DNA of 64,000 nucleotides, taken from the NCBI GenBank assembly GCA_044226655.1, contig JBGAGO010000001.1:248001-312000 (forward strand). The letters run 5' to 3'. Shown one piece after another: positions 22,776-31,194 of this stretch. Below the pieces are notes generated by a model, which saw nothing but the letters and a program-made list of their open reading frames with translations, was not told the origin of the DNA and did no database searches. The position numbers and the translations under genes are program-made. This DNA comes from JBEVOS01 sp044226655 (GTDB lineage Bacteria; Pseudomonadota; Alphaproteobacteria; Caulobacterales; Aquidulcibacteraceae). The stretch's first letter is position 1, and every line of letters starts with the position of its first letter.

Positions 22776-23537
22776 TCATGCGAGACGCGCCCGCTTGCGC
22801 GGCAGAAGCATCAACGCGAAGGCCAGGCCAAGCGTGAGCACCGCGCTGATCCTCGGATCGAAATAGGAGCCGCTGACGGGATATAATTGCCAACAGACGT
22901 TGGAGACGGCGTGGTACAGCACCGCCGCGAACACGGCGCCATTCGTCCAATTGTAGACCCAGACCATGACCATGCGCGCCGACACGGTCCACAAAATCCA
23001 CCAGACGATCCATTCGAGCGGCCGCCCAGCCTCGATGAGCGCCGGATAGTGCCAGGCGGCCCAGGCCAATCCCAACACCACGCCGCTCGTAACCGGCCCT
23101 CGCCCGGCCTGCAGGCGATCAAGCGCGTAGCCGGACCATCCGATCTCCTCCAGCGCAGCCGTCGGCAGGAAGAGGAGGAACAGGACGAGCGCACGCTCAA
23201 TCGACCATGCAGGATCGGGAACCGGCTCGCCCATGCTGCGCGACACGACGAACGCGAGCGCGAACAGAAGCGGATTGATGAGCGCCACAAGGATAAGACG
23301 AACGCCCGGCGTTCTAATGTCGACCGCGCGCTTGAACAGGTTCCCGACGCCCTGCAGACCACCGTCGCCCAGGGTCAGCGCCGCCGCAGCGAGCGCGGGC
23401 GCGACGATCGCGAGCGCCGCAAGCGGCAGGCCGGGCAAGAGCTCGACGTTGACGAACGCGCCGACCGCCCAAAACGGAACCGTCAGCAGGAGCGTCAGCG
23501 CGAAATAGAGCGCCGCCTGTCTTTCCGCGACATCCAT
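22776..23537 (-). CDS. CPBP family intramembrane glutamic/metallo-protease
   Basis: A 253-residue membrane protein with about seven to eight transmembrane helices and the three CPBP (Abi/CAAX) motifs: EEIGWSGYALDRL (Glu130, Glu131), WAAWHYP (His163) and HAVSNVCW near residue 214. The usual Arg of EExxxR is replaced (EEIGWSGY), a variant common in bacterial members. In other bacteria such proteins process peptides or give immunity to bacteriocins. Here it is convergent with two tiny hydrophobic peptide genes. A role in handling those peptides is speculation. Confidence 0.85.
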   Translation of the reverse strand: MDVAERQAALYFALTLLLTVPFWAVGAFVNVELLPGLPLAALAIVAPALAAAALTLGDGGLQGVGNLFKRAVDIRTPGVRLILVALINPLLFALAFVVSRSMGEPVPDPAWSIERALVLFLLFLPTAALEEIGWSGYALDRLQAGRGPVTSGVVLGLAWAAWHYPALIEAGRPLEWIVWWILWTVSARMVMVWVYNWTNGAVFAAVLYHAVSNVCWQLYPVSGSYFDPRISAVLTLGLAFALMLLPRKRARLA

Positions 23538-23600
23538 GAGGCCTTCCGCATTCAGGCTTGGCGTTCTCTCTGCCGAGGCCGGCTTCGGCCTTGTGCGGGA

Positions 23601-24014
23601 TCAACTCCTCTTCTTGGTTCTTGACGGCTTCGCCGGCGTGTTCGCCGCGATGGCGGCGCGCACCAGCGCGGTGAGCGCCTTCTCGTTGATCTTATCGCCT
23701 TCGTGGAAATCGATGGCGCGGCGGGCATTGCCGTCAAGGCTGGCGTTGAACAGGCGCGACGGATCGGCGAGCGCGGCGCCCTTCATGAAGGTGAGTTTGA
23801 CGGCGGCTTTGTAGATTTCGCCGGTGCACAGGATGCCGTCGCGCTCCCAGACCGGCACGCCGGCGGGATTGCTGGGCTTCTGCCATTTCACGGTTTCGAC
23901 GATCGCGGGATCGGCGGCGCGAATGATGGCGCGCAGCTGCGCCAGCGTCTCGGCGCGCCAATCGCCGCTTGCCGCCGCAGGCTTCGCTTTCGCCGTTTTC
24001 TTCGCCACAGCCAT
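23601..24014 (-). CDS. DUF1801 domain protein
   Basis: A 137-residue protein of the DUF1801/YdhG-like family. The N-terminal 16 residues and the C-terminus are Lys/Ala-rich. The core contains VETVKWQKPSNPAGVPVWERDG, then LTFMKGAALADPSRLFN and RRAIDFHEGDKINEKAL, the usual family blocks. The start is the ATG at 24014. Family function is unknown. A second DUF1801 gene lies 1.6 kb away (25632-26099). Confidence 0.85.
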   Translation of the reverse strand: MAVAKKTAKAKPAAASGDWRAETLAQLRAIIRAADPAIVETVKWQKPSNPAGVPVWERDGILCTGEIYKAAVKLTFMKGAALADPSRLFNASLDGNARRAIDFHEGDKINEKALTALVRAAIAANTPAKPSRTKKRS

Positions 24015-24039
24015 GATCAATGATTAGCGCGAAATCGGA

Positions 24040-24633
24040 CTAGGCACGCGCTTGATTACCGATCAGGCGTGAGAACCGTTTTAGCTGCGCGACCACGCTG
24101 TCTTCATGGGCGCGCCCTTCCGGCGTCAGCGCGCGGCCGAGCGCCAAGCCCACCATCGTCTCGACCACGAGCCGGTAGAACGGCAGCACATCATCGCCGT
24201 CGCCCATCTTCTTCTGCAGCGTCTCGTTCAGCGAAAAGATGCGCTCATAGCGCGCGATGGCGGGGCGCAGGCCGACGGCCAGATCCGGCTCATTGCGCGC
24301 CGCGAGCCAGATCTCGATGACGGCCTTGAACTCCGGCTGCTGCACCCGCGCCCAGACCGCATCGATCCATTGCTCGATCGTGGCCCAGGGATAGGGCCCT
24401 TCCGGCTTGAAATAGCGGTCGAACGCCTCGTCCATCGCGGCCACCAGCAGCTCGGCCAGGTCCGCGAAATGGTGGTGCAGCGCCCCGCGGGTGACGCCGG
24501 CCCGGCGGCAAATCTCCACCGCCGTGGTGCGCGCATGGCCCTGCTCGATCAGGGATTGGAGGGTCGCATCGATCAGCCGCGCCCGCATCGCGCGCGACCG
24601 CTCGGCCTGATTCCTGTGAAGCGGCTCCGCCAT
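24040..24633 (-). CDS. TetR-family regulator divergent from desaturase
   Basis: A 197-residue repressor. The N-terminal HTH spans about residues 15-60, with ALHHHFADLAELL in the recognition region (TTAVEICRRAGVTRGALHHHF). The C-terminal half is a TetR ligand domain. I chose the ATG at 24633; an in-frame start at 24699 would run across the palindromic operator. It is divergent from the fatty acid desaturase, and a perfect palindrome lies between them, so it probably represses both. A DesT-like fatty-acid sensor role is inferred. Confidence 0.88.
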   Translation of the reverse strand: MAEPLHRNQAERSRAMRARLIDATLQSLIEQGHARTTAVEICRRAGVTRGALHHHFADLAELLVAAMDEAFDRYFKPEGPYPWATIEQWIDAVWARVQQPEFKAVIEIWLAARNEPDLAVGLRPAIARYERIFSLNETLQKKMGDGDDVLPFYRLVVETMVGLALGRALTPEGRAHEDSVVAQLKRFSRLIGNQARA

Positions 24634-24675
24634 GCCCTCCAAATCCCACGTTCGCGACGTCTTGCCAACTAACAT

Positions 24676-24689
24676 ACATACATGTATGT
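24676..24689. promoter_or_regulatory. TetR operator, perfect palindrome
   Basis: ACATACATGTATGT is a perfect 14-bp palindrome in an AT-rich patch between the divergent tetR (start 24633) and desaturase (start 24714). Size and form fit a TetR-family operator. It lies 25 bp before the desaturase ATG, where a bound repressor would block the promoter. Confidence 0.75.
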
Positions 24690-24713
24690 CTTTTATCAAT
24701 AGAGGAGGATTCC

Positions 24714-25631
24714 ATGTCGGATGGGGCTGGAGCGATCACGGAACCGGCGCGGATGCGAGGCCCGCGCCCGATCTCGCCGGCGCAGGAAAAAGAGTTCGCG
24801 CGCGGGCTCTCTCCGGCGGTGGCTTGGCCGACTTTGGCGCTCGCGCTCATCCTGCCGCCGAGCACGATCGGGCTGGCGCTGCTCGGGCTTTATGACGTGG
24901 TCCCGGCCTGGGCCTGCACGCTGCCGCTGGGGCTGATGGCCTATGCGCATTACACGCTCGTGCACGAAGCGATCCACGGCAACATCGTGGCCCGGCCGAA
25001 GAGCCTGGCGTGGATCAATACGCTGATCGGCTGGATCGGCGCCTTCGGCCTCGGCGCGGGCTGGCATGTGCTGCAGCGGACCCATCTGCTGCATCACTCG
25101 CATACCAACACCGAGAAAGATCCGGACATCTACGTGAAGGGCTCGTTCGGCCGTCTGACGCTGACGTGGCTCAGGGGCACGCTGACGGGCCTTGTGCCGA
25201 TCGCGGCGGCGCGCTTCGTGTTCCGCAGCGGCTATGCGCGGCTGCGCGGCGTGTTCACGGAACGCGAGTTGTGGCTGTCGTCGATCTATCCGGCGGTGAC
25301 GCTTGTTCTGCTCGCGATCGCGATTCCAACGGGACACGTGCTCGATTGGCTGTTGCTCTGGTTCATTCCGCGGCGGATCGCGGGCTTCCTGCTGATGGTG
25401 TTCTTCCAATGGCTGCCGCATTTTCCGTTCGACCGCACGGATCGCTACGGCAATACGCGCATCAGCCTGTGGCCGGGCGGCGACGTTCTGCTGCTGCAGC
25501 AGAATCTGCACCTGATGCATCATCTCTGGCCGAGCGTGCCGTTCTACAATTATCGCGCTCTGTTCACGAGGCTGAAGCCGGTGCTGATGAGCGAAGGTTC
25601 GCGCATCGAAGGTCTCGTGCCGAAAGGCTGA
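24714..25631 (+). CDS. Membrane fatty acid desaturase family protein
   Basis: A 305-residue integral membrane di-iron enzyme. The three histidine boxes are HEAIH (84-88), HxxHHSH (124-130, in HLLHHSHTN) and HLMHH (266-270), with an extra His in WLPHFPFD. Four or more hydrophobic segments surround them. It belongs to the fatty acid desaturase/carotene hydroxylase-ketolase superfamily; the exact substrate is uncertain. GAGGAGG precedes the ATG. The TetR gene and palindrome upstream indicate regulated expression. Its stop abuts the stop of the convergent DUF1801 gene with no gap. Confidence 0.88.
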   Translation: MSDGAGAITEPARMRGPRPISPAQEKEFARGLSPAVAWPTLALALILPPSTIGLALLGLYDVVPAWACTLPLGLMAYAHYTLVHEAIHGNIVARPKSLAWINTLIGWIGAFGLGAGWHVLQRTHLLHHSHTNTEKDPDIYVKGSFGRLTLTWLRGTLTGLVPIAAARFVFRSGYARLRGVFTERELWLSSIYPAVTLVLLAIAIPTGHVLDWLLLWFIPRRIAGFLLMVFFQWLPHFPFDRTDRYGNTRISLWPGGDVLLLQQNLHLMHHLWPSVPFYNYRALFTRLKPVLMSEGSRIEGLVPKG

Positions 25632-26099
25632 TCAGAGGCGTGCGCCGGGCAGTTTGCTCGCTTGCTTTATCCAGGCGCGCAGCTGCTTTTCGTCCAGCAC
25701 ATCGGCTTCATAGATATCGAGGTAGCGCACGTCCTTCTGCGTGGAGGCGCCGGGCGGCGGCGGGCTGAGCGATGCGCCGTTGAAGAAGGCGAGCTTCACG
25801 TAGCGTGCGAAGCAATGGAGGCTGAGGAGCCAGCCCGCCTCGCCGGCGCCGTAGAATGGCGAATTCCATTTCACGGCCTTGCGCACATTGGGAACCGCGC
25901 CCGTCACCAGCGCATCGATGCGGGCGCAGAGCGGGCGCTTCCAGCCGGGCGCGGCCGCGATATAGGCCTGCACGGGCCCATCGCCCTCGCCCTTGGCGAT
26001 TTGCGGATTGTCGCCGGAGAGCAGCTTTGGCGCAGCGGGCTTCGCCGTCTTCTTCTTCGTGGCGGCTTTCTTCGCGGGCGCTTTTCGTTTGGCAGGCAT
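25632..26099 (-). CDS. DUF1801 protein with Lys/Ala-rich N-terminal tail
   Basis: A 155-residue protein. Residues 1-25 are a highly basic Lys/Ala/Pro tail like a histone H1 tail. The remainder matches DUF1801 (NVRKAVKWNSPFYGAGEAGWLLSLHCFARYVKLAFFNG, then DVRYLDIYEADVLDEKQL). The start is the ATG at 26099, 2 bp after the sulfatase stop, so it is probably co-transcribed with the sulfatase. The basic tail could bind nucleic acid (inference). Function unknown. Confidence 0.85.
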   Translation of the reverse strand: MPAKRKAPAKKAATKKKTAKPAAPKLLSGDNPQIAKGEGDGPVQAYIAAAPGWKRPLCARIDALVTGAVPNVRKAVKWNSPFYGAGEAGWLLSLHCFARYVKLAFFNGASLSPPPPGASTQKDVRYLDIYEADVLDEKQLRAWIKQASKLPGARL

Positions 26100-26101
26100 C
26101 G

Positions 26102-27592
26102 CTATTCGCCGTCGAGCGCGGTGGCGGGCGTGGCGCCGAAGGACGGCGTGCGCAGGAAAGGCGGCAGGCCGCGCGCATCCTTGTCGGGCGGCGGCGGCGC
26201 TGTGGTGTTGATGTGCCAAGCGAGCAGGCGGCGGCTCAGCGCGTCGCGCGTCTCCGCGTGCGCGGGATCGTCGATCAGATTGCGCGTGAGGCCCGGATCG
26301 GCCGCGCAATCGTAGAACTCGCTCTGCCCGCCGGGACGGAAAATGTATTTGTGCGTGCGCGTGCGGATCGCGGCGCAGCGCGCGACGGTGGACGGATCTT
26401 CGTTCTGCAATTCGGTCTTGGGCGCATAGAGGCCGCGGATCAGCGGCTCAAAGGCTTGCGGCTCATACGCGTTGTAGCCGCCCTCCGTGTACGCCGCGCG
26501 CTGCGCATCGCCTTGCGCGCCGTTGAGCTGAGGAAGCAGGCTGCGCGCGAAATGCACGTGGCGCGCCGCCCCGCCGGCGAGTTCGAGCATCGTGGGCATG
26601 ATGTCGAACAGCTCCACCATTTCCTCGACCACATGGCCTGATGCGCCGCCCGGCGCGCGCACGATCAGCGGCACATGGGTGAGGCAATCCTCCAAGCCGC
26701 TGGGCCATTTTTCGATGAGGCCGTAATCGCCGGCGTAATCGCCGTGATCGGAGGCGACAAAGAGCGCCGTATCTTCGGCTCGGCCGGAGCGATCGAGCGC
26801 GTCCATCAACTCCCCGAGCATCCAGTCGGAATAGCTGACCTGGCCAAGATAGACCGCGCGCACGCGGCGCAGCACCTCATCGGATACGTCCGTCAGATTG
26901 CAGCGTGCGCGCATCGCTGCGTGAAAGGCGGGCCGCCCCGGCAGATCGCGCGGCATGAGCGGCGGCAGCGACGCCGGGTCGTAGAGATCGTGAAAGCCCG
27001 CCGGCGCCTGATAGGGCGGATGCGGCTGCGACAGGGCGAGGAAGATGCAGAACGGGCGCGCGCCATCCCAAGACGCAATCTTCTCCAGCGCCGCGCTGAC
27101 GTTGAGAAAATCGCCTGTCTTCCGCGGATCGCCATACTCGGGAAACAGCATGGTCGTGACGCCCGGCGTGTCGCCGCCACGCGCATACATGGCCAGCGCT
27201 TCGGCCGAGAGCGGCGGCGTGCGATCGCGCCATTCGGTGACGCTGTCGGCGAAGCTGGCGGCGGCCAGCGCATCGTTCTTGCCGAACCAGAACACGTCAT
27301 AGCCGGCGCGGCGCAGATCGCGGAACAGGTTCGGCTCATCGGGCCGCAGGAAATGATAGAGGCTGCGATGGCCGCGCACATGGGCGGGCCAGCCGGTGAG
27401 GAAGCTGCAGCGCGAGGCGCCGCAGACGGGAAATTGCACATGGGCGTTGGCGAAGCGCGCGCCCTGCGCGGCCAGCTTGTCGAAATTCGGCGTGCGCGCG
27501 ACGGGATTGCCGTAGCAGGCGAGCGCATCGGCGCGCATCTCGTCGGGCATGAAGAGGATGATATTGGGCCGCGCGCCCGTCTTCGCCGTCAT
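26102..27592 (-). CDS. Sulfatase
   Basis: A 496-residue member of the alkaline phosphatase/sulfatase superfamily that hydrolyses sulfate esters. The metal site opens with NIILFMPDEMRADALACYG. The formylglycine motif is CGASR at residues 57-61 (C-x-A-x-R, an accepted variant of C-x-P-x-R), and ASDHGDYAGDYGLIEKW gives the second metal/His block. No signal peptide is seen, so it appears cytoplasmic. I prefer the second ATG (27592), which sits 7 bp after GGAG. The substrate is unknown (choline- or aryl-sulfatase-like). No maturase gene is seen in the window. Confidence 0.88.
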   Translation of the reverse strand: MTAKTGARPNIILFMPDEMRADALACYGNPVARTPNFDKLAAQGARFANAHVQFPVCGASRCSFLTGWPAHVRGHRSLYHFLRPDEPNLFRDLRRAGYDVFWFGKNDALAAASFADSVTEWRDRTPPLSAEALAMYARGGDTPGVTTMLFPEYGDPRKTGDFLNVSAALEKIASWDGARPFCIFLALSQPHPPYQAPAGFHDLYDPASLPPLMPRDLPGRPAFHAAMRARCNLTDVSDEVLRRVRAVYLGQVSYSDWMLGELMDALDRSGRAEDTALFVASDHGDYAGDYGLIEKWPSGLEDCLTHVPLIVRAPGGASGHVVEEMVELFDIMPTMLELAGGAARHVHFARSLLPQLNGAQGDAQRAAYTEGGYNAYEPQAFEPLIRGLYAPKTELQNEDPSTVARCAAIRTRTHKYIFRPGGQSEFYDCAADPGLTRNLIDDPAHAETRDALSRRLLAWHINTTAPPPPDKDARGLPPFLRTPSFGATPATALDGE

Positions 27593-27700
27593 GACCATCT
27601 CCGTCGGCTGTCGGCTTAGCAGGTTTGGCGCGGTCTGAAAGGCGCTCGCTTAGGGACGTGCGCTGCGCTACCTGTGCGCATCCCTTTGCGGAGCGCGCGC

Positions 27701-28678
27701 ATGCAAATCCTGATGTCCGAAGCGGCCCATGCGCGCGTGCGCGCGCGGCTGGATGCGCTGGGCGCGTTCGATGTCGTCACCTTGGGGCCCGATGGCGCGC
27801 TGATGCGCGACGGCGCGGCGATCGAGACCGCCGATCCGGAGGTGTTCTGGGCCAGCCTTGATCTTTTCCAATCGGGCGGCCTCGGCGCCATGTTCGCGCA
27901 TATGCTCAAGAGCACGAACGGCAAATGGGCGCAGATTTTCGCGGCCGGCATCGACAATCCGGCGTTCGCGCGGATCATGGACAAGGGCATCAGGCTCACC
28001 AAGAGCAGCGCGCAGGCGCCGGCGATCGCCGATTACGTGCTGTGCCAGGCGCTGGCTTTGTTGCACCCGATCGAGGATTTCCGCGCCGCCCAGCGCGTGC
28101 ATGAATGGACGCGCCGGCCGTTCCGCGAAATCGGCTCGACACATTGGGCGCTGGTCGGCTTCGGCGCGATCGGGCGCGAGATTGCGCAGAGGCTGCAGCC
28201 GTTCGAGCCGAAGGTGACGGTGATCCGCCGCAATGTCTCGCCCGAGCCTTTGGCCTATGAGGTGCGAGCGACCGCCGAACTCAACGCCGTCGCGCAGACC
28301 GCCGATGTCGTGGTGCTGGCTTGCGCGCTCAATCGCGAGACGCGCGGCATCGCGGGCAAGGATTTCTTCGCGGCGCTGAAGCCGGGCGCGCTGCTGATCA
28401 ATATCGGCCGCGGCGGCCTCGTCGATGAAGACGCGCTGCGCGCGGGGCTTGACCGCGATCAGCCGGCCGCCGCCGTGCTCGACGTGATGGAGACAGAGCC
28501 GCTGCCGGCGGACTCATGGATGTGGGACCATCCCAAGCTGCGCCTCACGCCGCACACGGCCGGCGCCGGCGATGGCGTGCTGGCGCGCGGCGACGCCCTC
28601 TTCCTCGAAAACCTCCGCCGCTATCGCGCCGGCGAAGCGCTGCTCAACGAGGCGGACAAGAGCGAAGCGGGCGCGTGA
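27701..28678 (+). CDS. D-2-hydroxyacid dehydrogenase (NAD-binding)
   Basis: A 325-residue D-isomer-specific 2-hydroxyacid dehydrogenase. The NAD motif is VGFGAIGREIAQRL, and the catalytic residues are visible as Arg in CALNRETRG, Glu in DVMETEPL and His in LTPHTAG. The start at 27701 (MQILMSEAAHARV) follows GGAGCGCGCGC. The substrate (glyoxylate/hydroxypyruvate, phosphoglycerate or another) is not predictable. It is convergent with the following hydrolase gene, 3 bp apart. Confidence 0.9.
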   Translation: MQILMSEAAHARVRARLDALGAFDVVTLGPDGALMRDGAAIETADPEVFWASLDLFQSGGLGAMFAHMLKSTNGKWAQIFAAGIDNPAFARIMDKGIRLTKSSAQAPAIADYVLCQALALLHPIEDFRAAQRVHEWTRRPFREIGSTHWALVGFGAIGREIAQRLQPFEPKVTVIRRNVSPEPLAYEVRATAELNAVAQTADVVVLACALNRETRGIAGKDFFAALKPGALLINIGRGGLVDEDALRAGLDRDQPAAAVLDVMETEPLPADSWMWDHPKLRLTPHTAGAGDGVLARGDALFLENLRRYRAGEALLNEADKSEAGA

Positions 28679-28681
28679 CGG

Positions 28682-29752
28682 TCATCCACCACGGAGCCAG
28701 TCCAGAATCTCGCCGTTGATCTCTCGCGGATAGGTGTGGGCGAGGTCGTCGAGTTCGCGATAGTGGAGCGCGGCGCCGGCGGCTTGCAGCGCTTCGGCGG
28801 CTTCGCGGGCCATCGCGATCGGGAACATCCAATCGAGCGCGCCGTGGGTGAGGAAGATCGGCAGGCCCTGCACGCGCGCGGGCGAGGCCGCGGAAGCGAG
28901 CATCGGATGAAACGCGGCCGCGACGGGCGCGAGATGGGTGAAGGGCGAGCCTTCCTCCAGGCCGGAGACGTAAGAGAACGTGCCGCCATCGCTCATGCCG
29001 GTAAGCAGCACGCGCGATGTATCGATGGTCCAATGGCCGAGGATGATGCTCAGGATGCGCATCAGATTGGGCGTGTCGATGTCCGGCCCCGCGAGCGACC
29101 AAGTGTCGCCGACGGCCGTGGGCGCGACGAGAATGGCGCCGGCGCTGCGCGCCTCGCGCAGCCAGGACCAGATGAAGCCGCGGCCAGAGCCCGCGCCGCC
29201 ATGCAGCGCGAAGATCAGCGGATGCGGAACGCCTTGCTGATAGATCTCCGGCACGTAGAGCGAGAAACCGCCGCGCGCGCCTGGCTCGCCCGCGTGCTGA
29301 AAGCCGGTATCGTCGCGCATCTCCGCGCGCATCAGGCGCGCCTGCAACACGTCATCTCCACGTGCATCCGGCGCGAGGAAGAAGCGGTTCACCGGCGGCA
29401 GGAACCGCGCCAGCGGATAGAGCGCTTCCTGCGCCCGCGGCGCATGGCGCAGCGCGCGATAGCTGGCGAACATCGCATCGGGCGCCTGCGCGGCGGCGCT
29501 CAATTCGGTGAAGGCGGCGAGCACCTCATCGCATGTGGTTTCGAGCAGGCCGCGCAAGCCGGCCGTCGCATCGGGAATATCGTTCAGCGCCGGCCGTGCG
29601 GCGGAGAGCGCGGCGCCATGCGGTTCGGCGGCGGCGACGAGGCCAGCGAGATCGGGCGGGTTGAGATAGCGCGCGATGATCTCCAGCGCATCGAGCCCCG
29701 CCAAGAGCGGCGGCAGCACGGCGGCGAGCGCATGAACGGCGCGGTCTTCCAT
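28682..29752 (-). CDS. Esterase/PHB-depolymerase-like alpha/beta hydrolase
   Basis: A 356-residue protein. The first 165 residues are a helical region without a recognised domain. The rest is an alpha/beta hydrolase with HGGAGSGRGF (oxyanion), GMSDGG (nucleophile elbow), and LTHGALDWMFPI with DLAHTYP (acid and His). This layout is like phospholipase/carboxylesterase and PHB depolymerase-type esterases. GGGAG precedes the ATG at 29752. No signal peptide is present. Substrate unknown. Confidence 0.82.
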   Translation of the reverse strand: MEDRAVHALAAVLPPLLAGLDALEIIARYLNPPDLAGLVAAAEPHGAALSAARPALNDIPDATAGLRGLLETTCDEVLAAFTELSAAAQAPDAMFASYRALRHAPRAQEALYPLARFLPPVNRFFLAPDARGDDVLQARLMRAEMRDDTGFQHAGEPGARGGFSLYVPEIYQQGVPHPLIFALHGGAGSGRGFIWSWLREARSAGAILVAPTAVGDTWSLAGPDIDTPNLMRILSIILGHWTIDTSRVLLTGMSDGGTFSYVSGLEEGSPFTHLAPVAAAFHPMLASAASPARVQGLPIFLTHGALDWMFPIAMAREAAEALQAAGAALHYRELDDLAHTYPREINGEILDWLRGG

Positions 29753-29774
29753 GCTCCCTCCTAATGCGCGGCGC

Positions 29775-29990
29775 TCAGTGCTGCGCGGTTTGGCCCTGCG
29801 TCTGCCCTTGAGATTGTTGTTCGGCCTGCTGGCGCTCCTGCGCCTCGACATTGCGATAGCAATCGGCGCGGCGGCCAGAATCTTCCATCAGGCGGCATTG
29901 CATGCGGGCCTGTTCGCCCCAGGCAGTTTGAGCGGGCGTGACGCATCCCGCTAAGCCGGCCAGGGCGGCGGCGGCCAAAAGTGCGCGCAT
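29775..29990 (-). CDS. Small lipoprotein
   Basis: A 71-residue putative lipoprotein. MRALLAAAALAGLAGC gives a signal with the lipobox LAGC at residue 16. The mature part has three Cys (counting the lipid Cys) and ends in a Gln-rich tail (QQSQGQTQGQTAQH). It lies 22 bp upstream of the esterase gene on the same strand. It has no assigned family. Confidence 0.7.
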   Translation of the reverse strand: MRALLAAAALAGLAGCVTPAQTAWGEQARMQCRLMEDSGRRADCYRNVEAQERQQAEQQSQGQTQGQTAQH

Positions 29991-30053
29991 TCGATCTGTC
30001 TCCTCGCGAGAGGCCTATGCTAAAATCCCGCCATAAGGCGAGAAGGAGGCGAA

Positions 30054-30338
30054 ATGGCCCGCCCTGTCAAAATCGGCGCGGAGGCCGCGCTGAAGGAGCT
30101 CTCCGGCTGGCGCGCCGTCGATGGGCGCGACGCGATCACGAAAGAGTTCAAATTCGCCGATTTCAACGCCGCCTTCGCGTTTATGACGGCGGCGGCGCTG
30201 CACGCCGAGAAACACGACCATCACCCGGAATGGTTCAACGTCTACAATCGCGTCACCGTGACGCTGTCGACGCATGACGCCGGCGGCGTGACGGCGCTCG
30301 ATGTGGCGCTGGCGAAATTCATGGACGGCGCGTCTTAG
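30054..30338 (+). CDS. phhB: Pterin-4a-carbinolamine dehydratase
   Basis: A 94-residue enzyme that dehydrates 4a-hydroxytetrahydropterin during aromatic amino acid hydroxylation. The signature AEKHDHHPEWFNVYNRVTV contains the conserved His pair and the PEW motif, and FKFADFNAAFAFM precedes it. Size is standard. AGAAGGAGGCGAA precedes the ATG. No phenylalanine hydroxylase is encoded in the window. Confidence 0.93.
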   Translation: MARPVKIGAEAALKELSGWRAVDGRDAITKEFKFADFNAAFAFMTAAALHAEKHDHHPEWFNVYNRVTVTLSTHDAGGVTALDVALAKFMDGAS

Positions 30339-30417
30339 TCCTTCTCCCTCCAATGGAGATGGATAATTGGCGTTTCGGCGACTGCACTGCTAGGCCAGCG
30401 CGCATAGGGAGAAACAC

Positions 30418-31194
30418 ATGGCCGGACGGGTTGCGGGGAAGAAGGCGTTTATTTCGGGCGGCGCGCAGGGCTTGGGCGCGGCGGCGGGCAAGAGGCTCGC
30501 GGAGGAAGGCGCCAAGGTCGCGCTCGCGGACATCAATCTCGACGGCGCCGAGCGCACGGCGCGCGAGATCAACGACGCCTATGGCGCCGGCACGGCGTTC
30601 GCCTTCAAGCTCGACGTGACGCAGGAAGATCAATGGATCGCGGCGCTCGCGGCGGCCAACAAGGCGATGGGCGGGATTTCGATCCTGCTCAACAATGCCG
30701 GCATCTCGATCGGCGGCAATATCGAACAGCTCGCCTTCGAGGATTGGAAGCGCGTGATGAGCGTGAACGTGGACTCAGTGTTCCTCGGCACGAAGCACGC
30801 GCTCAAATATATGCGCGACAATCAGCCGGGCGCGATCGTCAACATCTCCTCGATCGCCGGCCTGATCGCGGCGCACAATTCACCGAGCTATAACGCGTCG
30901 AAAGCCGCCGTCTGGCTGCTGTCCAAGGGCATCGCGCTGCACTGCGCCAAGCAGAAGCTCGATATCCGCTCGAACTCGATCCACCCGACCTTCATCGACA
31001 CGCCGATCCTCGACCCGATCAAGCAGGCCTTCGGCGCCGAAGAGGGCGTCTCGAAGCTGGCGCGGCAAATTCCCGTCGGCCATATCGGCGAGCCGCTCGA
31101 TATCGCCAACGCCGTCCTTTATTTGGCCTCGGATGAGAGCAAATTCGTCACCGGCGCCGAACTGAAAGTGGACGGCGGCATTTCTGCAATGTGA
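30418..31194 (+). CDS. SDR family oxidoreductase (hydroxysteroid dehydrogenase-like)
   Basis: A 258-residue short-chain dehydrogenase. It has a GGAQGLGAAAG cofactor motif, NNAGISIGG, Ser in NISSIAG, catalytic YNASK, and the C-terminal VTGAELKVDGG block. It resembles 3-alpha/20-beta-hydroxysteroid dehydrogenase-type SDRs, but SDR substrates cannot be read from sequence. AGGGAGAAACAC precedes the ATG. The next lipoprotein gene overlaps its stop (GTGA). Confidence 0.88.
   Translation: MAGRVAGKKAFISGGAQGLGAAAGKRLAEEGAKVALADINLDGAERTAREINDAYGAGTAFAFKLDVTQEDQWIAALAAANKAMGGISILLNNAGISIGGNIEQLAFEDWKRVMSVNVDSVFLGTKHALKYMRDNQPGAIVNISSIAGLIAAHNSPSYNASKAAVWLLSKGIALHCAKQKLDIRSNSIHPTFIDTPILDPIKQAFGAEEGVSKLARQIPVGHIGEPLDIANAVLYLASDESKFVTGAELKVDGGISAM

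Noticed and set aside
26102..27592. Sulfatase thought inactive because of CGASR instead of CxPxR
   Set aside because: Ala at that place is accepted by formylglycine-forming maturases, so the motif is intact. A maturase must lie elsewhere in the genome.
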